A DNA stretch of 64,000 bases, taken from NCBI GenBank assembly GCA_964251665.1, contig CAXUKO010000004.1:1-64000 (forward strand). Reading direction: 5' to 3'. Position 1 is the stretch's first letter. Each line of letters starts with the position of its first letter. The DNA comes from JBBQLG01 sp964251665. Lineage in GTDB: Bacteria; Bacteroidota; Bacteroidia; Cytophagales; Spirosomataceae. Position numbers and translations under genes: made by a program. Below are positions 35,824 to 44,984 of this stretch, in pieces. A model generated the notes under the pieces. It was not told where the DNA came from. It saw nothing but the letters and a program-made list of their open reading frames with translations, and did not search any database.

Positions 35824-36789
35824 ATGGCCCCCTATCTCAACAAACTGAGACCCTGGGTGTCGGTTATCTGTACCTGCTATAATCACGAAGCCTACGTCGA
35901 AGCGGCTCTTCAGTCGGTTGTCAATCAAACCTATCCGAATGTCGAGTTGGTTGTAATCGATAATGCCAGCACCGATGGATCAGCGGCCCGCATCCGGGCG
36001 TTTACAGCCCGCCATCCGACCGTTCGCTTTATCGAACATCCGACGAACATTGGCCTGTGCCGGGCATTTAATGAAGGGCTAACCAAAACCGAAGGCGCGT
36101 TTGTGATCGACCTTTCTGCCGACGATGTGCTGTTACCGCATCGCATTGCCCGGCAAATCGACCTGTTCGGGCAACTGCCCGACGACTATGGCGTGGTCTT
36201 TTCCAATGCCGGTTATATTGACGAGATCAATCACCTGACCACGCACCACTTCCCCATTGATGAGCACGGGCATTCGAGCCGTAACGTACCCTCGGGGCGA
36301 ATTTTCCGGCAGGTGCTGGCGTCTTATTTTATCTGTACGCCTACCATGCTCATGCGCCGGTCTATGCTCGATCAGCTTGGGGGTTACGACGAATCGCTTA
36401 GTTACGAGGACTTTGATTTCTGGGTCCGGTCGTCCCGTGAGTTCCGCTATGCTTACTTAGATGAAGTACTGACGCATAAACGACAGTTGCCCGATTCGCT
36501 TTCGATGCAGGTGATTCTGCCCGACAACCAACTGCTCGAATCAACACTGGCAGTCTGTTACAAAGCCTTCGACCGCTGCCAGACCGCTGAGGAGTACGAA
36601 GCTCTGGCCGCGCGTATCCGAACGTTTATCCGAAAGTGCTTCTACGCCGAGCAGTTCGATCTGGCCCGGCGCTTCGGCCAACTACTGCGTTACATAGTCC
36701 GGCCCGACCCGCTGACGTATTCCGTGCTGTTGATGAGTCGCCTGCATGTGCCCGTAAATTCGTTGTATCGGTACTATCTGCGGTGGTGA
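35824..36789 (+). CDS. Family 2 glycosyltransferase
   Basis: The GT-A domain starts with PWVSVICTCYNHEAYVEAALQSVVNQTYPNVELVVIDNASTDGSA, followed by GFVIDLSADDVLLPHRIA-like sequence (DLSADD, the acidic substrate/metal motif) and GGYDESLSYEDFDFWVRSS. ATG 35824 begins MAPYLNKLRP right before the domain. An in-frame ATG at 35752 would add 24 residues of low complexity and cannot be excluded. It transfers an activated sugar, presumably to a surface glycan; donor and acceptor are unknown, and no other glycan genes are adjacent. Confidence 0.85.
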   Translation: MAPYLNKLRPWVSVICTCYNHEAYVEAALQSVVNQTYPNVELVVIDNASTDGSAARIRAFTARHPTVRFIEHPTNIGLCRAFNEGLTKTEGAFVIDLSADDVLLPHRIARQIDLFGQLPDDYGVVFSNAGYIDEINHLTTHHFPIDEHGHSSRNVPSGRIFRQVLASYFICTPTMLMRRSMLDQLGGYDESLSYEDFDFWVRSSREFRYAYLDEVLTHKRQLPDSLSMQVILPDNQLLESTLAVCYKAFDRCQTAEEYEALAARIRTFIRKCFYAEQFDLARRFGQLLRYIVRPDPLTYSVLLMSRLHVPVNSLYRYYLRW

Positions 36790-36915
36790 GGGGTGCGGTT
36801 GCTGCTCCCGCAGGCTGCGTGACCACCCGGCGAAATCAGGTTAGCAGTCATAAACGAAACAGGCCGTTTGCGGTTTATAGGGGATAGCTGGCAGAACTTA
36901 CCCGACAACCCGCGC

Positions 36916-37533
36916 ATGGCCGCCGAATTCATCCGTTTATACCCCCAGAATCCCGATCCCCGCAAAATCGCCCAGGTCGTTACGGCACTCCGCGATGGTG
37001 CCGTTATTATTTACCCAACCGATACGATTTATGGTATGGGTTGTGATATCCATAATGCACGGGCGGTAGAGCGGGTGGCCCGCATCAAAGGGATCAAGCC
37101 TGAAAAAAATGATTTCTCGTTCATCTGTTACGACCTGAGCCACATTGCCGATTATGCCCGCGTCAGCAATCAGGCGTTTAAGCTGATGAAACGGACGCTG
37201 CCCGGTCCGTTTACGTTTATTTTAGCGGTCAGTAATCGCGTACCAAAACTCCTCGCCGGGAAAAAGACGGTAGGTATCCGAGTGCCTGATCATGACATTC
37301 CCCGCCAGATTGTGCATGAACTGGGTAACCCGATTGTGACGACCTCCATCCGCGATGAAGATGAGGTAATCGAGTACTCAACCGATCCTGAACTGATTTT
37401 TGAGAAATTTCAGCATCAGGTCGACATCATCATCGACGGCGGGTACGGTGGCAATGTTCCCTCGACTATTGTCGACGCAACAAACGATGATTTCACCATC
37501 ATCCGGCAGGGATTGGGCGAACTGGAGTTATAA
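36916..37533 (+). CDS. Sua5/YciO/YrdC-type threonylcarbamoyl-AMP synthase family protein
   Basis: From ATG 36916 the 205-residue protein shows VTALRDGAVIIYPTDTIYGMGCD, the nucleotide/bicarbonate block RIKGIKPEKNDFSFICYDLS, LMKRTLPGPFTFIL, KTVGIRVPDHDIPRQI, and the closing PSTIVDATNDDFTIIRQGLGEL. The KR/PxK and SxxC-like features fit the TsaC/YciO superfamily, which makes threonylcarbamoyl-AMP for tRNA t6A. YciO-like members may have another role, so no gene symbol is given. Confidence 0.88.
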   Translation: MAAEFIRLYPQNPDPRKIAQVVTALRDGAVIIYPTDTIYGMGCDIHNARAVERVARIKGIKPEKNDFSFICYDLSHIADYARVSNQAFKLMKRTLPGPFTFILAVSNRVPKLLAGKKTVGIRVPDHDIPRQIVHELGNPIVTTSIRDEDEVIEYSTDPELIFEKFQHQVDIIIDGGYGGNVPSTIVDATNDDFTIIRQGLGELEL

Positions 37534-37629
37534 CTTTTGCGCACCATTTACACTTTCCCGTAGTCATTCTATTGGCTAAGTCGTATTTTGCGGCCTAAAC
37601 GCAAATCGCTCCTTAGTTCTCTGCTGCTC

Positions 37630-38688
37630 ATGCAATTCAATTACGTACTTCTGTCGGCAGCGCTGCTGCTGGCAGGCTGTCAGGCAAAACCCACCAGTGA
37701 CGCTGCCCAGACGGATTCGACCACCACAGCCACTGCCAAACCCGTTGCCGCAACAACGGAAGCTGTACCCCCCCCTGCCACTGATTCCGCACAAGCGACT
37801 GCACCGACTACCGCGCCGACTTCAGGCAGCATGACGGCACTCGATTCGCTGGGACTGATCGGCCCCAAAATCACGGGCGCTATTCTGCCCGACAAACGGA
37901 TTCTGGCCTTCTACGGCAATCCGCACTCCAATAAAATGGGGATTCTGGGCGAGTACGGCAAAGACTACAAGCGGATGCTTCGGCAACTCGACGATGTGGC
38001 TAAAATGTGGGACAAAGCCGATCCAACCAAGCCCGTTCAGGAAGCGCTGCATTTAGTAGCAATCTCGGCGCAGGGCACTCCGCAGAAAGACGGAAACTAC
38101 CGCCTTCGGATGAGCGATTATACGATTCGCAAAGTAATTAAATGGGCGGCTGAACACAACGCCATCTGTTTTCTGGATGTGCAGGTAGGGAAAGCCCCAC
38201 TGAAACCCGAACTTGAATACCTCGAAAAGTACCTGAAATTACCGTACGTTCACCTGGGCATCGACCCTGAGTTCTCGATGAAAACCGGTGCCAAACCCGG
38301 CACCCGCATCGGTACGTACGATGCCGCCGACGTGAACATGGCTGTGCAGTTTCTGAGCCGTATCAAAAAGGATAATAACCTGCCGCCTAAAATTCTGGTA
38401 GTCCACCGCTTTACACAGCGGATGGTGACGAACTACAAAAACATCAAGATAGACCCAAATGTCCAGATTGTGATGCACATGGACGGCTGGGGACCACCAT
38501 CGCTCAAGACCGATTCGTACCGCGACTATATCGTGAAGGAGCCGGTGCAGTACACGGGTTTCAAGCTGTTTTACAAGAATGACCTGAAAAAAGTGGACCC
38601 CCGCTCCAGTCATAAGACTCCCCACATGATGGACCCGGCCGAAGTGCTGGCTCTTGACCCCAAGCCGCTGTACATTCAGTACCAGTAA
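37630..38688 (+). CDS. Hypothetical lipoprotein with TIM-barrel-like C-terminal domain
   Basis: From ATG 37630 the 352-residue protein has a lipoprotein leader (FNYVLLSAALLLAGC, Cys about residue 17), then a Thr/Ala/Pro-rich linker of about 55 residues, then a folded domain with ILAFYGNPHSNKMGILGEYG, NAICFLDVQVGK, YVHLGIDPEFSM, PPKILVVHRFTQRMV, VQIVMHMDGWG and GFKLFYKND. The alternating strand/helix order suggests a barrel, perhaps glycosidase-like, but I do not recognise catalytic residues. Function unknown. Confidence 0.75.
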   Translation: MQFNYVLLSAALLLAGCQAKPTSDAAQTDSTTTATAKPVAATTEAVPPPATDSAQATAPTTAPTSGSMTALDSLGLIGPKITGAILPDKRILAFYGNPHSNKMGILGEYGKDYKRMLRQLDDVAKMWDKADPTKPVQEALHLVAISAQGTPQKDGNYRLRMSDYTIRKVIKWAAEHNAICFLDVQVGKAPLKPELEYLEKYLKLPYVHLGIDPEFSMKTGAKPGTRIGTYDAADVNMAVQFLSRIKKDNNLPPKILVVHRFTQRMVTNYKNIKIDPNVQIVMHMDGWGPPSLKTDSYRDYIVKEPVQYTGFKLFYKNDLKKVDPRSSHKTPHMMDPAEVLALDPKPLYIQYQ

Positions 38689-38755
38689 TTGAATTGTTGA
38701 GGGATTGAGGGATTGAATAAGTAACCTGACTTTATTCAATCCCTCAACAATTCAA
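38689..38755. terminator. Hairpin between convergent genes
   Basis: Arms 38689-38708 and 38736-38755 (20 nt) are perfectly complementary. They fill the 75-base gap between the hypothetical lipoprotein gene (+) and the LpxL-like gene (-). The left half also holds a GAGGGATT direct duplication. Confidence 0.75.
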
Positions 38756-38763
38756 CCCCTCGC

Positions 38764-39636
38764 TCATTTAAATTTCGTCTCAATCTTCGCGTACTCGGCG
38801 CGTTGGTGTTTCCAGCGTTTATGCGACCATAGCCAGTCGGCGGGGTGCGCAGTAATCGTCTTCTCCAGTAAATCCCGGTAGCGCTCCAGAATAGTGCCGG
38901 GCGGTAAATCCGTGTACGGCGGTTCGGCAACCGGAATAAAGGTAGCTTCGTAATAGCCCCGCCGGAGCCGGACCATCTCGATGTAATAAACCGGTAGGTT
39001 CAGGCTGCGGGCCAGTCGCTCGCTACCCGGGTAAAAGGGCGTATCCTGATGTAGAAAATCGGTCCAGTACCCATGCTCGGGCGTGTCGGGCATCTGATCG
39101 GCAACGAGCGCAATCAGGCGTGATTCGCGTCGGCGGGTAGCCATATCGCGCAACAGCCGGTTTGTTGGCACCGGATTAGCCCCAAATGTTGCCCGGATCG
39201 TCCGCATAAGCTGTTCAAAAAACGGGCTCTCCAGCATTTTATAGATACTATCAGCCGACATCCCATTCAGTACGGCAGCGGGTGGCAGCCATTCCCAGTT
39301 TGCCTGATGCGAAGCCATGATGAGCACGGACTGGTTCTGGATCAGCCATGGTCGTATTAACTCAGGATTGCGGTAGACAACCCGCCTGCGCAGGTCATCG
39401 GCCGACAGCGACGGGAGCTTGATAATCTCAACCAGAAGGTCGGTCAGGTGATGGTAGTAGCCCCGCGTGAGTGCCTGGAGCTGGTCGGGTGTTTTTTCGG
39501 GGAAGGCCCGCCGAAGGTTATCCTCAATCACCTGCCGACGATACCGAATTACATACGCCAGCAGCGCATACAGGAAGTCAGCTACCCTATAAAGTACCGG
39601 AAAGGGCAGCCGCGATAGTAACCGAAAAAAAATCAT
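38764..39636 (-). CDS. Lysophospholipid/lipid A acyltransferase (LpxL/HtrB family)
   Basis: The 290-residue protein has an N-terminal membrane helix and the acyltransferase motif HQANWEW (HX4E type), QLMRTIRATFGANPVPTNRLLRDMATRRRE, LVADQMPDTPEHGYWTDFLHQDTPFYPGSERLA and VYYIEMVRLRRGYYEA. It adds a secondary acyl chain to lipid A precursor at the inner membrane. It matches LpxL-type proteins of Bacteroidota. Start ATG is 39636; a CAAATTTA box at 39717-39724 could be its -7 element. Confidence 0.88.
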   Translation of the reverse strand: MIFFRLLSRLPFPVLYRVADFLYALLAYVIRYRRQVIEDNLRRAFPEKTPDQLQALTRGYYHHLTDLLVEIIKLPSLSADDLRRRVVYRNPELIRPWLIQNQSVLIMASHQANWEWLPPAAVLNGMSADSIYKMLESPFFEQLMRTIRATFGANPVPTNRLLRDMATRRRESRLIALVADQMPDTPEHGYWTDFLHQDTPFYPGSERLARSLNLPVYYIEMVRLRRGYYEATFIPVAEPPYTDLPPGTILERYRDLLEKTITAHPADWLWSHKRWKHQRAEYAKIETKFK

Positions 39637-39767
39637 AAGGGAGTACTAACCACAGTGGCCGCCGGATGCGTATATACACTAAACGACGGCCGAAAATTAA
39701 ATTTCACAAATTTAAGTAGGCTGTATCGGTTTTTTCCGTTTATTGGTGAACAATACGCCTGTGATTA

Positions 39768-40436
39768 TTGGAAAAATACCAGAATACGCTTGTGCCCAGG
39801 CCACCGTCCGAACTACTGATTGAGTTACACTACCTGCCTTGCTTGGATTATTTTGCCGGTCTGTTGTCATTTGATTGTATTCGTGTTGAAGCCGCTGAAC
39901 AGTATCAGAAACAGAGTTACCGCAACCGCTGCTACGTACTGACGGCTAATAAAGTTGATTGCCTGACGGTACCGGTACTGAGTGGTACGCATAAACAGCC
40001 GATCCGCGACCTGAAAATTGATCAGCAGCAGGCATGGCAGGACCGGCACTGGCGTTGTTTACAGGCCGCTTATGGCAGGGCACCGTTTTTTGAATACGTC
40101 GGTCCGGAGTTTGAAACGGCTATTCGGCAACAATGGACGTTTTTGTTTGATCTGAATTGGACTTTACTGACATTGTGTCTGAAATGGCTACAGTGTAAAA
40201 CACCGGTTAGGCTGACAGAATGCTATGAGCCTGATCCCGATTCCGGTCTATTTGACGCACGTTCGCGGGTAAATGCCAGAAACAGGACGAATGGGTATCA
40301 ATTCTACCAGCCCCTGCGTTACCAACAGAACTTTGGCGTTGAATTTGTACCTAACCTGAGCATATTCGACCTGCTTTGCTGTCAGGGACCAGCAGCAAAG
40401 CAGTACCTGACCTCCACATTTCAGCATGAATTGTAA
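39768..40436 (+). CDS. WbqC-family protein
   Basis: The 222-residue protein shows the WbqC order of motifs: LIELHYLPCLDYFAGLLSFD at the start, EQYQKQSYRNRCYVLTANKVDCLTVPVL, ISD/DLKIDQQQAWQDRHWRCLQAAYGRAPFFEYV, and YQQNFGVEFVPNLSIFDLLCCQGP at the end. WbqC-like proteins occur in O-antigen or surface glycan loci and may modify amino-sugar derivatives; no reaction is proven. It stands alone between lpxL-like and clpC, as in other Cytophagales. Confidence 0.83.
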   Translation: MEKYQNTLVPRPPSELLIELHYLPCLDYFAGLLSFDCIRVEAAEQYQKQSYRNRCYVLTANKVDCLTVPVLSGTHKQPIRDLKIDQQQAWQDRHWRCLQAAYGRAPFFEYVGPEFETAIRQQWTFLFDLNWTLLTLCLKWLQCKTPVRLTECYEPDPDSGLFDARSRVNARNRTNGYQFYQPLRYQQNFGVEFVPNLSIFDLLCCQGPAAKQYLTSTFQHEL

Positions 40437-40537
40437 GATCAAACAAAGCCCTTTACAGAGGGTAGGGCCAAGTGAACAAACCCGAAAATAATTTCGTTAA
40501 GTCAGTAAGAAGCTTATCGATAGGAGACCCAAAGCGA

Positions 40538-43075
40538 ATGGAAGCAAAATTTTCGAACCGCGTTAAGGAAGTGATCTCGCTGAGTCGGGAGGAAGCCTTG
40601 CGGCTGGGGCACGATTACATCGGTACCGAGCACCTGCTGTTGGGTATGATTCGCGAAGGCGAGGGCGTAGCGGTTGGCCTGCTCAAAAAATTGGGCATTT
40701 CGCTGGATGAACTCCGCATTACGATTGAACAGGCTACGAAAGGGACAGCCACCAACAACGTCAAAAACCTGGCTAACATCCCCCTGACCCGTCAGTCGGA
40801 GAAGACCTTGAAAATTACGTATCTGGAGGCCAAAATCTTCAAAAGCCCGCTCATCGGTACCGAGCACCTGCTGCTCTCGATTCTGCGCGACGAGGACAAT
40901 GTCGCCACGCAGATTCTCAACAAGTTTAATGTCAATTACGAAGTCATTAAAGAGATGCTGGAATATCAATCAACCGGAAAGACTCCGCGCATGGATGCGG
41001 AAACCGACGACGACGACGACAGCAGCCGGTCGATGTTCGGGGGTAGCGGCTCAGGTTCCGGTTCGGGTAAAGACCCGAAAGGAGCTGAAAAATCACGCAC
41101 TCCGGTACTCGATAATTTCGGTCGCGACCTGACCAAGCTGGCCGAGTTGAACAAGCTCGATCCAATTGTTGGCCGGGAGAAAGAAATTGAACGGGTGGCT
41201 CAGGTTCTGAGTCGCCGGAAGAAAAACAACCCAATCCTCATCGGGGAGCCGGGTGTTGGTAAGACGGCTATCGCTGAAGGTCTGGCGTTACGCATTGTGC
41301 AGAAGAAAGTATCGCGGGTGCTGTTTGGCAAGCGCGTTGTTACGCTTGATCTTGCTTCATTAGTGGCCGGTACCAAATACCGGGGTCAGTTTGAAGAGCG
41401 GATGAAAGCCGTAATGAACGAACTGGAGAAATCACCTGAGGTTATTCTGTTCATTGACGAGTTGCACACCATCGTTGGTGCCGGTGGCGCGTCTGGTTCA
41501 CTTGATGCCTCGAATATGTTCAAGCCGGCCTTAGCCCGTGGCGACATTCAATGTATCGGTGCTACTACCCTTGATGAATACCGTCAGTACATTGAGAAGG
41601 ATGGTGCATTAGCCCGTCGTTTCCAGGTTGTGATGGTCGATGCTACTTCGGTTGAAGAAACCATCGAAATCCTGAACAACATCAAGGATAAATACGAAGA
41701 TCACCACCATGTCAACTACACGCCGGAAGCGATTGAAGCGTCGGTGAAATTGTCAGAGCGTTACATCTCTGACCGTTTCTTACCCGATAAAGCTATCGAC
41801 GTATTGGACGAAGTAGGTGCCCGTGTTCACATCTCGAACATCACCGTTCCCGAAGATATTCTCAAGCTCGAAGAGCAAATTGAGAACATCAAGAAGGAAA
41901 AGAATCAGGTGGTGAAGAGCCAAAAATACGAAGAAGCCGCTCAACTGCGTGATAAGGAAAAACGCCTGATCGATCAGTTAGACCGCGCTAAGCAGGCCTG
42001 GGAAGAAGATACCAAAAAACGTCGCTATACGGTAAATGAAGAAAACGTTGCTGAAGTCGTAGCGATGATGACGGGTATCCCTGTAAATAGTGTCTCGACC
42101 GATGAGGGTAAGAAACTCATCAATATGGGCGAGGAACTGAAAGGCCGTGTGATTGGTCAGAATGCTGCCATCGAGAAACTGGTGAAAGCTATTCAGCGCA
42201 CCCGCGTTGGTCTGAAAGATCCGAAGAAGCCAATCGGCTCATTCATCTTCCTCGGTCCTACGGGCGTTGGTAAAACGGAGTTAGCCAAGGTACTGGCCAA
42301 CTACCTGTTCGATAAAGACGATGCACTGGTACGGATCGACATGTCGGAATACATGGAGAAATTCTCCGTTAGCCGGCTTGTTGGTGCACCTCCGGGCTAC
42401 GTTGGTTACGAAGAAGGTGGTCAGCTGACTGAGAAAATTCGTCGTAAGCCTTACAGCGTTGTGTTGCTGGATGAGATCGAGAAAGCACACCCGGATGTAT
42501 TCAACATCCTGTTGCAGGTGCTGGACGATGGCATCCTGACCGATGGTCTGGGTCGCCGGGTTGACTTCCGGAATACAATCATCATCATGACCTCGAACAT
42601 TGGGGTGCGTGATTTGAAAGATTTCGGTGCGGGTATCGGATTTGCGTCGAAGGCAAAATCGGAGAACGTAGACGACCAGATGAAGAGTACTATTCAGAAC
42701 GCCCTGCGGAAAGCTTTCTCGCCGGAGTTCCTGAACCGTCTCGACGATGTGATCGTATTTAACTCGCTGCTGCGCGAAGACATTCACCTGATTATCGATC
42801 TGATGCTGGGTAAACTGTTAGGCCGCGTGACCAGCCTTGGCTACAAAGTTCAGTTGACTGAAAAGGCAAAAGACTTCCTGGCTGAGAAGGGATACGATCC
42901 GCAGTACGGTGCCCGTCCGCTGAACCGGGCCATTCAGAAATACCTCGAAGATCCCGTCGCCGAGGAGATTCTGAAGGGTGAACTGGTTGAAGGCGACGTG
43001 CTGATGGCCGATTACTCGGGTGAAGGTGAAACACTGACGATTACGGTGCAAAAGCCCGAAGCGATTGCTGAGTAA
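40538..43075 (+). CDS. clpC: ATP-dependent Clp protease ATP-binding subunit ClpC
   Basis: From ATG 40538 the 845-residue protein has the Clp-N double repeat (KFSNRVKEVISLSREEALRLGHDYIGTEHLLLGM, then LEAKIFKSPLIGTEHLLLSI), an acidic Ser/Gly linker (about residues 150-195), first AAA+ domain with GEPGVGKTAIAEGLA, an UVR-type coiled coil (KYEEAAQLRDKEKRLIDQL) and a second AAA+ domain with GPTGVGKTELAK and LLDEIEKAHPDVFN. It unfolds proteins for ClpP. An alternative GTG at 40472 would add 22 residues outside the family. A terminator follows at 43096-43127. Confidence 0.95.
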   Translation: MEAKFSNRVKEVISLSREEALRLGHDYIGTEHLLLGMIREGEGVAVGLLKKLGISLDELRITIEQATKGTATNNVKNLANIPLTRQSEKTLKITYLEAKIFKSPLIGTEHLLLSILRDEDNVATQILNKFNVNYEVIKEMLEYQSTGKTPRMDAETDDDDDSSRSMFGGSGSGSGSGKDPKGAEKSRTPVLDNFGRDLTKLAELNKLDPIVGREKEIERVAQVLSRRKKNNPILIGEPGVGKTAIAEGLALRIVQKKVSRVLFGKRVVTLDLASLVAGTKYRGQFEERMKAVMNELEKSPEVILFIDELHTIVGAGGASGSLDASNMFKPALARGDIQCIGATTLDEYRQYIEKDGALARRFQVVMVDATSVEETIEILNNIKDKYEDHHHVNYTPEAIEASVKLSERYISDRFLPDKAIDVLDEVGARVHISNITVPEDILKLEEQIENIKKEKNQVVKSQKYEEAAQLRDKEKRLIDQLDRAKQAWEEDTKKRRYTVNEENVAEVVAMMTGIPVNSVSTDEGKKLINMGEELKGRVIGQNAAIEKLVKAIQRTRVGLKDPKKPIGSFIFLGPTGVGKTELAKVLANYLFDKDDALVRIDMSEYMEKFSVSRLVGAPPGYVGYEEGGQLTEKIRRKPYSVVLLDEIEKAHPDVFNILLQVLDDGILTDGLGRRVDFRNTIIIMTSNIGVRDLKDFGAGIGFASKAKSENVDDQMKSTIQNALRKAFSPEFLNRLDDVIVFNSLLREDIHLIIDLMLGKLLGRVTSLGYKVQLTEKAKDFLAEKGYDPQYGARPLNRAIQKYLEDPVAEEILKGELVEGDVLMADYSGEGETLTITVQKPEAIAE

Positions 43076-43095
43076 GCTGACGGAACAAATTATAG

Positions 43096-43127
43096 AAAAG
43101 CCCCTACTGTTTTCAGTAGGGGCTTTT
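43096..43127 (+). terminator. Rho-independent terminator of clpC
   Basis: AAAAGCCCCTACTG (43096-43109) pairs with 43114-43127 around a 4-base loop and is followed by T residues to 43129, just after the clpC stop. Confidence 0.9.
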
Positions 43128-43224
43128 TTGTTGGTATAGCGGTTGCTGCATGAATTTTGTCCTACAGAATCAGCTACCGTTTACTCAATAGTTGCCGACA
43201 ACAGTAACAAGTGTAACCACCGTC

Positions 43225-43254
43225 TTTGATGGATTGGGTTTTAAACTATCTTTA
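43225..43254 (+). promoter_or_regulatory. Predicted promoter of the T6SS effector operon
   Basis: TTTG (43225-43228), an 18-base spacer and TATCTTTA (43247-43254) nearly match TTTG-N19-TAnnTTTG, 30 bases before the effector start. The unit therefore has its own promoter. Confidence 0.5.
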
Positions 43255-43283
43255 CCTATCCGCTCCACCCTTCACGATTACTT

Positions 43284-44978
43284 ATGTCATCCTTTCAAAC
43301 CTTCTTAAAAATAGGTGATAGACGTTATGAACTGAATGCTGTCCGCGTTGAGATTAGTCAACTGGTAGATACCTTGAGTCGACCCGCTTCGCCTACTCAG
43401 GGTGGGAAGATCACTACAGAGTTGAACACGCCAGACGCAGGTGACCCTACGCTTATAGACTGGATGATAAGCCCTACCAAGCGGTTGAGTGGCAAAGTGA
43501 TTTACAAGCGCATAGATTCTAATGCGACATTGAAGACCATCACGTTTTATGATGCGTATTGTGTTGATCTAAGGCAGCTGTTTGATGGCACGGGGCAGTC
43601 GGGACAATTGCGGACTTTGCTTACGATCTCACCCCGGCTGCTGTCTATGGATGGACTGCAACTGGATAATCGCTGGCCCGACGAAGAGATGCAGTCCGTT
43701 CCCGGCGATGATGAAGAATGGGATACCTTAGTTCGGCCAGCTCGTTCATACGCCCCCAACCGGGTTAGTGTGATACCGCCCCCGGTATTACCGCTTAGGC
43801 CGCCAATCTGTAAAGACGTCGCTGCAGCCACGGATATGACCAAGCCTAAGCAGGCGCGGTACAGCGCACGTATGGCCGTAATTCAAGCAGCAAAGAATCA
43901 AAATAATCCCGAGATAGAAGCGATTACTAACCGCTTTGAGTTAAATAACCGGGCCATTGAACGGGCGAAACTCGTCGACGATATTTACATATGGGATAAA
44001 GATAAATTGTGGGCGGATACTCCCCAAAAGTATCAGGATCGCCTTAATGCCCTTACTACGACACACCCCCCGGAAGGATGGAAAGTCTTAAGTCCGTACC
44101 ATAAAGACCCCGAAACGGGTTTTGTTTATGCTGTTTATGAATCCGAGTTTGAGAAACCTGCCAAGCCCGTACTGGTATTCCGGGGATCTGACAACGCTGA
44201 TGAGTTCAAACGGGATTGGATAGACACGAATTTAGCGAATGGTTTAGGTGACGAAACTGAGCAGTACACTCAATCCATAAAAAAGGCTCAGGACCTAGTG
44301 GATGCATATGGCGAGGACGGTTTTGAGATAGCTGGACATTCTAAGGCAGGCGGACAGGCGGCAGCGGCCAGTGTCGTTTCTGGAGCAAAGGGCTACATAT
44401 TTAATGCTGCAGGCGTGCATGACAATACACTTGCCCCTTATGGAAAAAGCCGCGTGGCCGCTACGGTGCTCAACGCGGCAAGTCAACCCTTGGTTGATTC
44501 GTTTAATTTTCCGTATGACGTTTTAAGTTATGTTCAGGATCAGCCTGAAATGGCAAAACGTTCGCTTAGTGTGTTGATGTCTCCATTCTTAAAAGCGGGT
44601 ACTGGTGGAGTTGACGGATACAACAGAGGAACTGCGATTGGCCGGAAACTGGCTTCGATGACTGGTCCTTTGGCACCTTACCTAACGGGTATGGCTGGCA
44701 CAATGGGTGGCGTGTTGGGCACACCACTTGGTGTCGGCATCGGCGCAGTAACCGGAGTTTATAAAGCAGGTGGTGTTCTGATTAACGGTGCTATGCCCAC
44801 TACCGCTGGGATTCGTCATATACTGCCTGCGCAGGATTTAAGTGGTAACCCGCTGGCTGATCCGGGACTGGATATGAATCAACGAACCGAATATCATGGT
44901 ATGCCTTACCTGATTAATTCGATGGAGAAGCAAAAACAAGATGATTTGCAAAATATAGCAACTCGGTTAGGTTGTTGA
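43284..44978 (+). CDS. TssD (Hcp)-fused T6SS effector with predicted serine lipase domain
   Basis: The 564-residue protein has two parts. Residues 1-135 match the Bacteroidota Hcp/TssD fold: SSFQTFLKIGDRRYELNAVR, VDTLSRPASPTQGGKITTEL, LIDWMISPTKRLSGKVIYKR, LKTITFYDAYCVDLRQLFDG, LRTLLTISPRLLSM. A Pro-rich linker (about 150-185) follows. Residues about 240-450 form an alpha/beta-hydrolase, with PVLVFRGSDNADEFKRDW, nucleophile elbow AGHSKAGGQAAAAS (Ser353) and YIFNAAGVHDNT. A Gly-rich hydrophobic stretch (about 455-500) could insert in membranes, and HGMPYLI near the C-terminus may supply the His. Hcp-cargo fusions load toxin directly into the T6SS tube. The product probably attacks target-cell lipids; this is inferred. 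The downstream ankyrin lipoprotein starts six bases after the stop. Confidence 0.85.
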   Translation: MSSFQTFLKIGDRRYELNAVRVEISQLVDTLSRPASPTQGGKITTELNTPDAGDPTLIDWMISPTKRLSGKVIYKRIDSNATLKTITFYDAYCVDLRQLFDGTGQSGQLRTLLTISPRLLSMDGLQLDNRWPDEEMQSVPGDDEEWDTLVRPARSYAPNRVSVIPPPVLPLRPPICKDVAAATDMTKPKQARYSARMAVIQAAKNQNNPEIEAITNRFELNNRAIERAKLVDDIYIWDKDKLWADTPQKYQDRLNALTTTHPPEGWKVLSPYHKDPETGFVYAVYESEFEKPAKPVLVFRGSDNADEFKRDWIDTNLANGLGDETEQYTQSIKKAQDLVDAYGEDGFEIAGHSKAGGQAAAASVVSGAKGYIFNAAGVHDNTLAPYGKSRVAATVLNAASQPLVDSFNFPYDVLSYVQDQPEMAKRSLSVLMSPFLKAGTGGVDGYNRGTAIGRKLASMTGPLAPYLTGMAGTMGGVLGTPLGVGIGAVTGVYKAGGVLINGAMPTTAGIRHILPAQDLSGNPLADPGLDMNQRTEYHGMPYLINSMEKQKQDDLQNIATRLGC

Positions 44979-44984
44979 TCATAT